A stretch of DNA of 64,000 bases. Source: VXOZ01 sp965220045 (lineage in GTDB: Bacteria; Chloroflexota; UBA11872; VXOZ01). The position numbers and the translations under genes are program-made. Below, one piece after another: positions 52,098-61,190 of the stretch. The stretch lies in assembly GCA_965220045.1 (NCBI GenBank), contig OZ244803.1, positions 2,914,001 to 2,978,000 on the forward strand, given 5' to 3'. Numbering within the stretch: position 1 is the stretch's first letter; every line of letters starts with the position of its first letter. The notes beneath the pieces were generated by a model. The model was not told the DNA's origin. It searched no databases and worked only from the letters and a program-made list of their open reading frames with translations.

Positions 52098-52490
52098 CTA
52101 GTCCAGCGCGGCGATGGCGTCGATCTCCACCAGCCAGTCGGTGGACGCCAGGGAGCCGATTTGGACCATGGTAGCGGCGGGGAACGGCGGCTTGAGGATC
52201 TCGTTGCGCACCAGCGTAATGGTCTCGCGGAAGCGAATGTCGGTGACGTACATATTCATGAACACCACATTATCGAACGTCGCGCCACCGGCCTCAAGAA
52301 GCGACTGGATGTTGGCAAAGACCTGGCGCACCTGGGCTTCGATGTCGCCTGCGCCGACAATACTACCGTCGCCGGCCGTCGGGCCTTGACCGGCAATGTA
52401 GAGCATCTCGTTGGCCTGCACGCGTAGCGCCATGGAATAGGGCGCTGCTGGCTGGGACATGCCCGCGCCGAGTAGGGGTTCTTTTTTCAT
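52098..52490 (-). CDS. RidA family protein, paralogue
   Basis: A 130-residue Rid protein of identical length and closely similar sequence to the gene at 51104 (LYIAGQGPTAGDGSIVGAGD; SLLEAGGATFDNVVFMNMY; WLVEIDAIA). Both begin MKKE and end with the same EID(G/A)IA(G/A)LD tail, so they come from a duplication. The repeat array separates them. As in the sister, the usual catalytic Arg position near the end reads FPAATMVQIGSLAS, without Arg. Function within the Rid superfamily is unknown. Confidence 0.88.
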   Translation of the reverse strand: MKKEPLLGAGMSQPAAPYSMALRVQANEMLYIAGQGPTAGDGSIVGAGDIEAQVRQVFANIQSLLEAGGATFDNVVFMNMYVTDIRFRETITLVRNEILKPPFPAATMVQIGSLASTDWLVEIDAIAALD

Positions 52491-52797
52491 GGTGGGGACT
52501 CCTCATCCTCTAGTGTGATTTCGGCGGCACTAACACAACGCGCATTATAGCCGCTATATTGGCATTCTCCAACCGTTGCAGCCGCCTGGGGACTACTGGT
52601 TGTTGTAAGCATCGCCTGCGTGAACATAGTATTCTGACGCTAAGGGTCGGGCGATAGAATCAACCAACTATTGCTGGAATCAACGACGGTCCCGCAACGC
52701 AGCTTAGAACGTCACGCATGGCATGCAGTGAGCCGATTTGCCCTGGTGCGAACAATCTGCGCAAGTGGCTCACGAGCAAACACTAAGGAGCAAATCA
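52491..52797. other. Intergenic stretch without recognisable gene
   Basis: About 300 bases between divergent rid and transhydrogenase genes. It presumably holds both promoters, but no consensus pair is convincing and no repeat family is present. Confidence 0.45.
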
Positions 52798-54075
52798 ATG
52801 GAACAAGACATCGCTTTTGAAATGGCGGCTTCGAGCATCCGCTTTGGCTGGGGCGTCACCCGCGAAGTGGGTCTGGACCTGGCGGAACTCGGCGCCAAAC
52901 GGGTGATGGTGGTCACCGATCCTGTGTTGCGCGAACTGCCGCCGGTGGCGACGGTGCTCACGGCGCTCGAAGACGCCGGTGTGCCGCACGTGCTCTTCGA
53001 TCAGGTGCAGATCGAGCCGACGGATGCTTCGTTCCAGGCAGCGATCGCGTTTGCCATCGAAGAGGAGGTAGACGCCTTCGTCGCGGTGGGCGGCGGCTCG
53101 ACGATCGATACGGCGAAAGCGGCCAACCTCTACGCCACCTATCCCGCCGACTTCCTCGACTACGTGAACGCCCCCATCGGTAAGGGCCTGCCGGTGCCGG
53201 GTCCGCTGAAGCCACTGATTGCTATTCCAACCACCGCCGGCACCGGCAGCGAGACCACCGGCACGGCCATCTTCGATCTCGTCGCCATGCACGCCAAGAC
53301 CGGCATCTCCCACCGCAACCTGAAACCCATGCTCGGCATCATTGACCCGGAAAACACCGCCACCCTCTCGCCGACGGCCGTGGCATCGACGGGATGCGAC
53401 GTGTTGAGTCATGCCTTGGAGTCCTATACGGCGATCGCTTACACGTTGCGCCCCTACCCCGAACGCCCGATTTTGCGTCCGGCGTATCAGGGGTCGAATC
53501 CCGTAAGCGACTTGTGGTCCGGCCAGACGCTCACAATGGTGGCGGAGTTTCTGCCGCGGGCGATGGCGGACCCGGACGACCGTGAAGCCCGGGAGAAGAT
53601 GCTGCTGGCGGCGTCGTTTGCAGGAATTGGCTTCGGCAACGCGGGCGTGCACCTGCCGCACGGCATGTCCTACCCCGTGGCCGGCATGGTGCGCGACTAC
53701 TATCCGGCAGGCTACGCCGGCGAGCAGCCCATCGTGCCTCACGGCTTTGCGGTCGTGCTCAACGCACCCGCCGTATTTCGGTTTACGGCAGCGGCGGGGC
53801 CGACGCGGCATACTCGTGCCGCGGAACTGCTGGGCGCGGACGTTACTGGCGTGATGCCGAAGGACGCCGGCAAAGTCCTCGCCGACCGGTTGATTGAGCT
53901 GATGCAAGAACTCCGCGTCCCAAACGGCCTCAGCGCCGTCGGGTACACGTCTGACGACATCCCGGCGCTGGTGGAAGGCACGCTGCCCCAACACCGCGTC
54001 ACCAAGCTCTCGCCGCGGCAGGCAACGGCGGACGATCTGGCGCGTATGTTTGAGGACGCCATGCGCTACTGGTAG
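52798..54075 (+). CDS. Hydroxyacid-oxoacid transhydrogenase-like iron-containing alcohol dehydrogenase
   Basis: A 425-residue group-III (iron-containing) alcohol dehydrogenase. It matches the hydroxyacid-oxoacid transhydrogenase (ADHFE1/HOT) branch, which oxidises 4-hydroxybutyrate while reducing 2-oxoglutarate. Landmarks are VAVGGGSTIDTAKAANLYA, IPTTAGTGSETTGTAIF, the metal-binding DVLSHALESYTA and HLPHGMSYPVAG with a later VPHGFAV His, and the C-terminal SPRQATADDLARMFEDAM. AAGGAG precedes the ATG at 52798; the frame is open 20 codons upstream without support. The succinate-semialdehyde product would link it to the dehydrogenase gene at 20 kb only loosely. Confidence 0.87.
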   Translation: MEQDIAFEMAASSIRFGWGVTREVGLDLAELGAKRVMVVTDPVLRELPPVATVLTALEDAGVPHVLFDQVQIEPTDASFQAAIAFAIEEEVDAFVAVGGGSTIDTAKAANLYATYPADFLDYVNAPIGKGLPVPGPLKPLIAIPTTAGTGSETTGTAIFDLVAMHAKTGISHRNLKPMLGIIDPENTATLSPTAVASTGCDVLSHALESYTAIAYTLRPYPERPILRPAYQGSNPVSDLWSGQTLTMVAEFLPRAMADPDDREAREKMLLAASFAGIGFGNAGVHLPHGMSYPVAGMVRDYYPAGYAGEQPIVPHGFAVVLNAPAVFRFTAAAGPTRHTRAAELLGADVTGVMPKDAGKVLADRLIELMQELRVPNGLSAVGYTSDDIPALVEGTLPQHRVTKLSPRQATADDLARMFEDAMRYW

Positions 54076-54234
54076 CCGGCAAAGGCAACCACTTCGTTGG
54101 GAGAATGCGCCGTTGGCGTTGTTCGCTCCCTTCTTGACCTCTCGTCTCGTCTGTTTCGCCGGTAGACTGCCGCATACGTGGTGCGGGGCGGCACCCTTGC
54201 CCATCATTGTTATGAAAATGGTATTACGGACTCC

Positions 54235-54330
54235 GTCATTCCAGCGAAAGCTCGCCCCCATGTGGGGGCGCCGAATCCAGGGAGTGTGCAGAGAAGATGG
54301 ATTCCCGCGTGCGCGGGAATGACGGTCAAG
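54235..54330. repeat. Two opposed copies of the GTCATTCC-type repeat
   Basis: A diverged copy at about 54235-54259 (GTCATTCCAGCGAAAGC) faces a good inverted copy at 54293-54323 (GAAGATGGATTCCCGCGTGC followed by GCGGGAATGAC). Further fragments of this family (GTGATTCCCGCGCAAGCTCG near 54409) and a hairpin ACTCCGGC-CTCC-GCCGGAGT near 54471 follow. The 679-base region 54076-54754 has no supported gene. Confidence 0.65.
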
Positions 54331-54628
54331 ACGTTGTCCCCAAATTCACATTGTGTTGTGTGGCCTAGGCAAAGCCTGCCCCGTACCTGAATCGGGGACC
54401 ATGGTGATTCCCGCGCAAGCTCGCCACCGCACGGTGGCACGGAAGCCATCTTCTCCGTTGCGGCACTCTGGACTCCGGCCTCCGCCGGAGTGACGGCACC
54501 CTGCGGGCACGGCGCGCAAGCAACGGCCGCACGCAGACTACATCGCCACCCAGACCATCCGCAGACGAGTGATTGAGGCCAGTTCCGTAAAACCCAAGAA
54601 AATACCAAATATCAGCACCAAATTCCCC

Positions 54629-54675
54629 TTGACAGAGCAATATATTGTGTTTTAGACTCTCCCCTACACAATATA
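54629..54675 (+). promoter_or_regulatory. Predicted promoter overlapping an AT-rich inverted repeat
   Basis: TTGACA at 54629-54634 and TAGACT at 54653-54658 have an 18-base spacer. A perfect 10-bp inverted repeat, TATATTGTGT (54641-54650) and ACACAATATA (54666-54675), spans the spacer and the start region. It lies 80 bases before tRNA-Arg and stands out by its AT content. It could be a promoter with operator for the tRNA alone or for the tRNA and transporter genes together. Confidence 0.4.
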
Positions 54676-54754
54676 TAGTATGTGGTTTCTGTCATGCAGG
54701 GATAGGGTGGCTACGGCATAATGGACATAGATTCGCTGGTATGCCTATACATAC

Positions 54755-54828
54755 CTCCCTGTAGCTCAGTTGGATAGAGCAGCAGTTTCCTAAACTGCGT
54801 GTCGGGCGTTCGAGTCGCCCCAGGGAGG
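54755..54828 (+). tRNA. tRNA-Arg (anticodon CCU)
   Basis: All four arms fold. The acceptor CTCCCTG pairs with CAGGGAG. The D arm is GCTC/GAGC, and the anticodon stem GCAGT/ACTGC carries the loop TTCCTAA, giving anticodon CCU. The T arm is GGGCG-TTCGAGT-CGCCC. The discriminator base is G, and CCA is not encoded. It reads AGG codons. The iron/cobalamin-type transporter operon starts 150 bases downstream. Confidence 0.94.
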
Positions 54829-54980
54829 CCGGTTGGGCCGGACCCGCTCCGGCGCCATTGCCCCTCTCGTTCAGAATGACCTCACGGTCTTCTTTCTGTT
54901 TGCCGCTCGCGGCCGTTTGCTCTCTCCTGCGCCGTGGCAGGACCGCTGCACTGCAATCCCCCCGAGGAGGAAGGGAGTCC

Positions 54981-55988
54981 ATGGCTTCACGTACACGCAC
55001 GCAAGGCCGTACCCGACGCTCGCTATTCAGTCTGCTCATCGCACTTGCGGTGTTCTTGGCCGGTTGCGCCGTGCAACCGGTTGCCGCTCCGGAGATGGAA
55101 AAAGCGGCGCCAGCCGCGGCAGAGGCAACCACCGCGGAGAGCCAGGGCTTTCCGCGCACGATCACGGATGGCTTGGGGAACGAAGTAACCATCCCCCAGC
55201 AGCCGCAACGCATCGTCTCGCTCACCCTGGCAACTGACGAAATTCTACTCTCGCTCGTCGACACGGCGCGCGTGCGCGGCGTGACCTATCTGGCCGGAGA
55301 CTCGATGTGGACGAACGTGAGCGAGATTGCCCGGCAGGTCGAGCACACCGTGCAGTCCGATCCGGAGCAGATCATCGCCCTGGAACCGGACCTCGTCTTG
55401 GCCGCTACGTACAACAATCCCGACCACATAAAGTTGCTGCGGGACGCCGGCATTCCGGTCGTGGTGGTGGCGCTTTTCGGTTCAGTCGGTCAAGTGGCGG
55501 ACAACATCCGTTTCGTCGCCCACCTCACCGGTGACGAGGCGCGGGCGGAGGAGTTGATTAGCGCCATGGAAGAGCGGTTGGCGGCCATAGAAGCGCAGGT
55601 GGCCAAGGCTGAGACAAAACCCCGTGTCCTGTTCTACACGGCGTTCGGCAGTTCGGCGGGCAAGGACTCGACCTTTAGCGACATCGTGCAGCGCGCCGGT
55701 GGCATCAACCTCGGCGATGAAGCGCTGGATGGTCCGTTTGGCGAAATCTCGCTGGAAAAGATCGTGGAGCTCAATCCCGACGTAATCATCACCGACGAAT
55801 TCGCGCCGGAAGACAATGCCAAGTGGCAGGAGAATTTCAGCAACCACCCCGCTCTGGCGAACGTCAACGCGAAGAAGAACGGTCGCATTCACACGGTGCC
55901 CGCGCGCCACTTGTCCACGGTGTCGCACTACATCGTGGAAGGCGTATATGATGTGGCAAGACTCCTGCATCCGGACCTGGTGGAGTGA
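54981..55988 (+). CDS. Iron-siderophore/cobalamin-type ABC transporter substrate-binding lipoprotein
   Basis: A 335-residue BtuF/FepB-type binding protein. The signal (SLFSLLIALAVFLAGC) ends in a lipobox, followed by a Pro/Ala/Glu-rich linker. The mature part opens with TITDGLGNEVTIPQQPQRIV, the classic start of class-III binding proteins, and continues with LEPDLVLAATYNN, a long linking helix around VAHLTGDEARAEELISAMEE and ELNPDVIITDEF. Ligands of the class are ferric siderophores, haem or B12. AGGAGGAAGGGAG fixes the ATG at 54981. Permease and ATPase genes follow on the same strand. Confidence 0.9.
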   Translation: MASRTRTQGRTRRSLFSLLIALAVFLAGCAVQPVAAPEMEKAAPAAAEATTAESQGFPRTITDGLGNEVTIPQQPQRIVSLTLATDEILLSLVDTARVRGVTYLAGDSMWTNVSEIARQVEHTVQSDPEQIIALEPDLVLAATYNNPDHIKLLRDAGIPVVVVALFGSVGQVADNIRFVAHLTGDEARAEELISAMEERLAAIEAQVAKAETKPRVLFYTAFGSSAGKDSTFSDIVQRAGGINLGDEALDGPFGEISLEKIVELNPDVIITDEFAPEDNAKWQENFSNHPALANVNAKKNGRIHTVPARHLSTVSHYIVEGVYDVARLLHPDLVE

Positions 55989-56007
55989 CAGGCGGCGTTG
56001 GCGGCAT

Positions 56008-56192
56008 GTAGGGGCAACCCTCGTAGTTGCCCGTTGCGGCGCAAGTCGTTCCGGTAAAGTCAAGGCGGCCACAAGGGTCGCCCGTACGTACGGGGTGATT
56101 GGTGTGCAGCGGAGGGCGACAGACGTCGTTGGCGGCACGAGGGGACGTCATTGGTGGAAAGCACCGAGGGCAACCCGTGTGGTTGCCCCTAC
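56008..56192. repeat. Fragments of GTAGGGGC-arm palindromes with a CAACC core
   Basis: GTAGGGGCAACCCTCGTAGT continues to TGCCC at 56008-56032, and GGGCAACCCGTGTGGTTGCC continues to CCTAC at 56168-56192. They are imperfect palindromes using the same GTAGGGGC/GCCCCTAC arms as those at 21811 and 26452 but with a third core. They fill the 245-base gap between the binding-protein and permease genes. Confidence 0.6.
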
Positions 56193-56233
56193 CGAGACTA
56201 TATGTAAACCTGGCGCATGAAGGTTTCTCTTTC

Positions 56234-57352
56234 GTGCAGGAATTGTCAGAGACGCGGATTTCGTCAAAGACGGTGACCTTGTCTAGGATTTTGCAGAGAA
56301 CACTGGATGTTAGAGCCCCGCTTGCCTTGCGGCTGGCGCTGGCGCTGGGCGTGCTGGCGCTGCTGCTCTTCGTTTCCTTTGTGGTAACGATGGCGATTGG
56401 GGCGGTGGACGTGCCCGTGGGCATCACCGCCTCCATCGTCCTCCAGCAGATGGGTATTCCTATTGGTGCGACGGCCACCGACGTGCAGTGGAGCATCATC
56501 AGCCACGTGCGCCTGCCGCGTGTCCTGACGGCGGCCCTGGTGGGGGCGGCGCTGGCGCTGGCGGGAGCGACCATGCAGGGCATCTTCCGCAATCCCCTCG
56601 CCGATCCCGGCATCATCGGGGTATCGGCGGGCGGCGCGCTGGGGGCGGTGGTGGCCATCCACTTCGGCTTGCGCAGCCTGCACTATCTGGTAACGCCGGC
56701 ATTCGCCTTTATGGGCGCGCTGGCCGCGGTGATGCTGGTCTACGCGCTGGCGGCGACGCGGGGCGTGGATCCGCTGACGACGATGATTCTCGCAGGCGTC
56801 GCGGTGCAAGCCTTCATCGGCTCCATCATCTCAGCGGTGCTCACTCTTACGGCCAACGTCAATTCCATGCGCGAGATAGTCTTCTGGCTCACCGGCAGTC
56901 TCGGCGCCCGCAGTTGGACCCACGTTCAGCTCATTCTGCCTTTCATCGTGGTCGGCAGCCTCCTGTTGCTCTTCTTCGCGCGGGACCTCAACCTGATGGC
57001 TTTGGGCGAGGACTCCGCCCGGAGCATGGGTGTCGACGTCAAGCGGGTGCGGCTGATAATGCTGGCGCTGGCAGCCTTGATTACGGCGGTGGCGGTGGCG
57101 GTGAGCGGGATCATCGGCTTCATCGGACTGGTGGTGCCGCACATGGTGCGCTTAGTGGTAGGCCCGGACCACCGGATTGTGCTGCCCACCAGCCTGCTCA
57201 CGGGAGCAATCTTGCTGACGTGGGCAGACTTCGGGTCCCGGCTGCTCTTACGTCCGCAGGAGTTGCGGGTGGGCCTTATTACCGCTTTCTTCGGCGCGCC
57301 GTTCTTTCTCTATCTGCTGTATCGCCACAAGCGGCAAGGCAACGTGCTGTGA
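56234..57352 (+). CDS. FecCD-type ABC transporter permease
   Basis: A permease of about 372 residues from the BtuC/FecCD family, with about ten membrane helices. Family motifs are RLPRVLTAALVGAALALAGA, MQGIFRNPLADPGIIGVSAG, LGEDSARSMGVDVKRVR and VSGIIGFIGLVVPHMVRLVV. These include the coupling region to the ATPase. The exact start is uncertain: the frame is open to 56099 through repeat sequence, and a GTG at 56234 has AAGG ten bases upstream. Its stop overlaps the ATPase start in GTGA. Confidence 0.9.
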   Translation: MQELSETRISSKTVTLSRILQRTLDVRAPLALRLALALGVLALLLFVSFVVTMAIGAVDVPVGITASIVLQQMGIPIGATATDVQWSIISHVRLPRVLTAALVGAALALAGATMQGIFRNPLADPGIIGVSAGGALGAVVAIHFGLRSLHYLVTPAFAFMGALAAVMLVYALAATRGVDPLTTMILAGVAVQAFIGSIISAVLTLTANVNSMREIVFWLTGSLGARSWTHVQLILPFIVVGSLLLLFFARDLNLMALGEDSARSMGVDVKRVRLIMLALAALITAVAVAVSGIIGFIGLVVPHMVRLVVGPDHRIVLPTSLLTGAILLTWADFGSRLLLRPQELRVGLITAFFGAPFFLYLLYRHKRQGNVL

Positions 57353-58236
57353 GTGACGTGACGAATTCTAGACACATTGACGGCGCGGCGCTGGCGGCCA
57401 GCGACATATCCTTTGCGGTGGGCATGGCGCAATTGCTCGATGCCGTCTCCCTGGAGGTGCGGGGCGGCAGCCTGTTGGGCCTGATTGGGCCAAATGGGGC
57501 CGGCAAATCGACTCTCCTCAAGTGCATCAGCCAGCTTCTCGCGCCCTCCACCGGACAGGTGCGACTGGATGGGGAAGACTTGCGCGGCCGCTCGCCGCAG
57601 GAAATCGCGCGCCACATTGCGCTCTTGCCGCAGAGCACGACCCTCAACTTTGCCTTTACCTGTCTGGAAGTCGTCCTGATGGGGCGCAACCCTCATCTGG
57701 GCCGCTTTGAGGCGGAGGGTGCCCGGGACCACGCCATCGCCCAGCAGAGCATGGTAAATACGGACAGCGAGGAGTTTGTCACGCGGCTCATCACCGAGGT
57801 CTCCGCCGGCGAGCGCCAGCGCGTGCTCTTGGCCCGGGCGCTCACTCAGCAACCGCGGCTGCTCCTACTGGACGAACCCACCGCCGGGCTCGACGTGCAA
57901 CACCAACTCCAGGTATTCACACTCATTCGCGACCTTGTAAGCCAGGGGCTTACCGCCATTGCCGTCGTGCACGACCTCAACCTTGCCGCCCGCTATTGCG
58001 ACCGGCTGGTGCTGCTCGACCGCGGCGCCGTGCGGGCACGCGGGCGCGTGAGCGACGTGCTCACTCCGGAGCATCTGGCCGACGTTTTCAATGTGGAAGC
58101 GACCGTAGACCTGGACCCGGCACTCGGCGTTCCCAGGGTGACGGTGATTAAGGCCCTCGACGGGAGACGAGCCTCAACGGATGGGGATCTCACTTCGTCC
58201 GGCGACTGCGTGGTTCCTTCTCTCGCGCATGATTAG
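57349..58236 (+). CDS. FecE/BtuD-type ABC transporter ATPase
   Basis: A 295-residue ATP-binding subunit. Walker A GPNGAGKST, Q-loop LLPQSTTLNF, signature VSAGERQRVLLARAL, Walker B LLLLDEPTAGLD and switch His in AVVHDLNLAARYC are all present. The signature has Ala in place of the first Gly of SGGE, a variant seen in this family. The GTG start overlaps the permease stop by four bases. The extra C-terminal 35 residues are hydrophilic. With the binding protein and permease it forms a complete importer for iron complexes or B12. Confidence 0.93.
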   Translation: MSDVTNSRHIDGAALAASDISFAVGMAQLLDAVSLEVRGGSLLGLIGPNGAGKSTLLKCISQLLAPSTGQVRLDGEDLRGRSPQEIARHIALLPQSTTLNFAFTCLEVVLMGRNPHLGRFEAEGARDHAIAQQSMVNTDSEEFVTRLITEVSAGERQRVLLARALTQQPRLLLLDEPTAGLDVQHQLQVFTLIRDLVSQGLTAIAVVHDLNLAARYCDRLVLLDRGAVRARGRVSDVLTPEHLADVFNVEATVDLDPALGVPRVTVIKALDGRRASTDGDLTSSGDCVVPSLAHD

Positions 58237-58354
58237 CCGGTCTGCCGGCAACACAGTCCTAATCTCGCGTTCACCCGGGGATAACGTGCCCCTAACATAG
58301 CCGGCGTACCATCAAACTCGCCACCCAAGGCCTACCGTTGTGTGGCCTTGCCCT

Positions 58355-58395
58355 TATCGTCATAGGGTGGTTTCTGCGATCACCCTATGACGATA
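58355..58395. repeat. 15-bp perfect inverted repeat after the ABC operon
   Basis: TATCGTCATAGGGTG (58355-58369) and CACCCTATGACGATA (58381-58395) are separated by 11 bases. There is no T-run, so it is not a classical terminator. It lies 119 bases after the ATPase stop and about 300 before the response-regulator start. The 456-base gap holds no supported gene. Confidence 0.65.
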
Positions 58396-58692
58396 TTCCC
58401 CTTCTCTCGCAGACAGGTAGCGCGCGTCTCCCCGTACACGCGCCGCGGACGGCACTCCCCTCTCCCGTCAAAGTCAAGCACGGGCCTGTCTTGGCGGTGC
58501 GCGGTGTTCGCAGGCACCAGGCTCCTACAACCACTTGCCGTTGCCGTTGCAGCCGCCCAGAAGTGCGTAAAAAGGACCTGCTCTCCAAGGTAAGCGTGTG
58601 ACATAATAGAGGCGGAGTGGGCAGGCTCTTGCCGGGGTGGCTGTGCCGGTCACCGGCGCACCTTGAGAGTCATGACAACTGAGGAGCGGCCA

Positions 58693-59394
58693 TTGCCACG
58701 GGAAAAAGTGCTCATCATCGAAGACGACGACAATCTGCAGGAGGCACTGCGCTACCGCCTGGAGCAGGATGGCTATGTGGTGCATAGCGCCATAGATGGC
58801 GAGGAGGGGCTGGACCTGACGCGGGAAGTAGAGCCCGATTTGATCATTCTCGACATCATGCTGCCGGTCCTCGACGGGCTGGAAGTCTGCCGCATCATTC
58901 GCCAGGAAACGTCCGCGCCGATCATCATCCTCACGGCCAAAGGCGAGGAAGTTGACCGTGTCGTGGGGCTGGAATTGGGAGCGGACGACTACGTCGTCAA
59001 GCCCTTCAGCACGCGGGAGTTGCTGGCCCGCATCAAGGCCGTGCGCCGCCGCTCGCGGAAGGGCGGGGACGGCCTCCCCGTCATCGATACCGCGACCGTG
59101 CTTAGCGCCGGAGACCTGAAAATTAACCTTACCAGTCACACCGCGAATCTTGGCGACCAAACTCTTGCGCTCAAACCCAAGGAATTCAGCTTGTTAGCAC
59201 TCTTGATGTCCGGTCGGAACCGTGTCTTCACGCGCGATCAGATTCTGGAGCGCATTTGGGGCTTCGATTGGGTTGGCGACAATCGCACGGTCGACGTCCA
59301 CGTGCGGCGACTGCGCGAGAAGATCGAAGCAGACCCCAGCGATCCGGCCCGCATAGTAACTGTGCGTGGCGTTGGCTATCGGTTTGAGGGATGA
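58693..59394 (+). CDS. OmpR/PhoB-type response regulator
   Basis: A 233-residue response regulator. The receiver has the acidic cluster in VLIIEDDDN, phospho-acceptor Asp54 in LIILDIMLP and Lys in DYVVKPFSTREL. The winged helix has LALKPKEFSLLALLM, DQILERIWGFDWVGDNRTVD and VHVRRLREKIE. GAGGAG lies exactly six bases before a TTG at 58693, giving the usual MPREKVLII start; an ATG at 58672 has no such site and is the alternative. The kinase gene overlaps by four bases, and phoU lies downstream, so it is probably the phosphate regulator PhoP/PhoB. Confidence 0.92.
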   Translation: MPREKVLIIEDDDNLQEALRYRLEQDGYVVHSAIDGEEGLDLTREVEPDLIILDIMLPVLDGLEVCRIIRQETSAPIIILTAKGEEVDRVVGLELGADDYVVKPFSTRELLARIKAVRRRSRKGGDGLPVIDTATVLSAGDLKINLTSHTANLGDQTLALKPKEFSLLALLMSGRNRVFTRDQILERIWGFDWVGDNRTVDVHVRRLREKIEADPSDPARIVTVRGVGYRFEG

Positions 59395-61169
59395 GGTTTC
59401 CACGCTCGCTACAATGGCGCATCACACTGGCCTACACGGCGCTGATCATACTCATGCTGGGTGTGGTGAGCTTCTATCACTTCACGTTTGTCCGTAGTTC
59501 GAACCTGACCAACCTCGAAACGCGGTTGCAGCATGAAGCACGCTTGGTTGCCGCCGCCAGCGCTCCGTACTTCTCCGCGCAACAGGATGGCAGCGCGCTC
59601 CAAGCGCTGAGCGAGCACTTGGGCGAGGATGTCGAGGCGCGCGTTACCCTTATCGCTCCGGACGGCACGGTGCTCGCTGACAATCGGGAAGACCCCGCGA
59701 GCCTGGCGAACCAGGGCGTGCAACCGGAATTCGAGCGCGCGCTGGACGCCGGCGTTGGCATCAATGCGCGCCGCGATGGCGCGGCGGGTGAAGAATTGAT
59801 CTACGTGGCCGCTCCCGTGATCGTTGGCGACACGGTGCAGGGTGTGGCGCGGATCGCGGCGCCGGCGGCGCACATTGGAGGGGGCGTAAACGGCAGCCTG
59901 GTAATGATCGCCCTGATAGGCCTTGCCGGTACCGTGCTGGCCGTGCTGATCGGCTATATCGGGGCCGCGCGGACGACCCATTCGATTGCGGGGCTGACCG
60001 AGGGCGCCCGGCAGCTTGCGGCGGGCGAGTTGGACTACCGGGTAAACGCTCAGGCCAGCGACGAAACCCAAGAGCTGGCACAGGCCTTCAACCGCATGGC
60101 GGTATCCCTGCGCGACCTCGTGCGGGATCTCTCGCTGGAGCGCGGCAAGCTGACAGCCGTGCTCAATACCATGGCGGACGGCGTCGTCGTCATCGACGGC
60201 AACGGTTCGATCGTATTGGTGAACCACGCCGCCGAACAGATCCTCAATATCGAAGGTGAAGACGTCCAGGACCGGCGCTTCACCGAGATCATCCGCGACC
60301 ACTACCTGCAGCAACTCGTCGCTCGCTGCACGGAGCGACGTGAGGTGCAGCACGGGGAAGTGGAGATCCCCCAGTGGCGGCGGTACCTGAGCGTCATCAC
60401 CACTCCTCTAACCGAACACGACGATGCCAGCGTATTGCTGACGATGCACGACCTCACGCGCATCCGCCAATTGGAGACGACGAGGAGAGAATTCGTGAGC
60501 AACGTCTCCCATGAGTTGCGCGGCCCGCTGGCAGCGGTGAAGATCCTGGCGGAGTCGCTGGCGGGCGGCGCTCTGAAGGAGAAGAAGCGGGCAAAGGACT
60601 TTCTGCGCCGCATCAACAGCGAAATCGACCGCATGGCCGCCATGGTCAACGAACTGATGGAACTCTCGCGCCTGGAGAGCGAGCAGAGCAGCCTCCAACT
60701 CGCGCCGCTCGATCTGCATCCGCTCATCGCGGATTTGCGCGCAGAATACGATGAGCTGAAGAAGAAGCGCAAGGTTGCGCTGGACGTCGCGGTACCCGAT
60801 AGCTTGCCGCCCGTGCGCGGCGATGAAGGGAAGCTGCGCCAGGTAATCGACAATCTGCTGAGTAACGCCGTCAAGTTCACGCCCGCAGACGGCCGCATTT
60901 CTCTCTCTGCCCAGCAGGAGAATGGCAATGTCTGCCTGCGCGTAGCCGATACGGGTGTCGGCATTCCCCCCAAGCACCTGCCGCACATCTTCGAGCGCTT
61001 CTACAAGGTGGACCGCTCGCGCAACAGTGAGGGGTTTGGCCTCGGCCTGGCGATCGTCAAGCACATCGTGCAGGCCCACGGCGGCGCAATCCACGCCGAG
61101 AGCGCCGAAGGGCAAGGCACGACCTTTACGGTGGTTCTCCCCGCCGTGACCGCAGAATCGGCCGATTGA
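59391..61169 (+). CDS. PhoR-like sensor histidine kinase
   Basis: A 592-residue membrane kinase. The order is membrane helix at about 10-30, extracellular sensor (30-165), second helix (168-192), HAMP (GLTEGARQLAAGELDYRV), PAS (MADGVVVIDGNGSIVLVNHA), then HisKA with His374 in SNVSHELRGPLAAVK. The ATPase domain follows with DNLLSNAVKFTP, VADTGVGIPP and GFGLGLAIVK. The ATG overlaps the regulator stop by four bases. Architecture and the nearby phoU point to a phosphate-starvation sensor. No pst transporter genes are in the window. Confidence 0.93.
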   Translation: MRFPRSLQWRITLAYTALIILMLGVVSFYHFTFVRSSNLTNLETRLQHEARLVAAASAPYFSAQQDGSALQALSEHLGEDVEARVTLIAPDGTVLADNREDPASLANQGVQPEFERALDAGVGINARRDGAAGEELIYVAAPVIVGDTVQGVARIAAPAAHIGGGVNGSLVMIALIGLAGTVLAVLIGYIGAARTTHSIAGLTEGARQLAAGELDYRVNAQASDETQELAQAFNRMAVSLRDLVRDLSLERGKLTAVLNTMADGVVVIDGNGSIVLVNHAAEQILNIEGEDVQDRRFTEIIRDHYLQQLVARCTERREVQHGEVEIPQWRRYLSVITTPLTEHDDASVLLTMHDLTRIRQLETTRREFVSNVSHELRGPLAAVKILAESLAGGALKEKKRAKDFLRRINSEIDRMAAMVNELMELSRLESEQSSLQLAPLDLHPLIADLRAEYDELKKKRKVALDVAVPDSLPPVRGDEGKLRQVIDNLLSNAVKFTPADGRISLSAQQENGNVCLRVADTGVGIPPKHLPHIFERFYKVDRSRNSEGFGLGLAIVKHIVQAHGGAIHAESAEGQGTTFTVVLPAVTAESAD

Positions 61170-61190
61170 ATTGGCCGCACGTTACACAAC

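Noticed and set aside
52795..54261. 488-codon minus-strand frame opposite the transhydrogenase gene
   Set aside because: Shadow frame; low-complexity Arg/His/Val composition and no binding site.
54755..54828. tRNA-Arg as an integration site for a genomic island
   Set aside because: No integrase gene and no duplicated tRNA 3' end were seen downstream in the window.
54829..54980. Cobalamin riboswitch before the importer operon
   Set aside because: The 150-base gap is too short and no B12-box-like sequence is visible.
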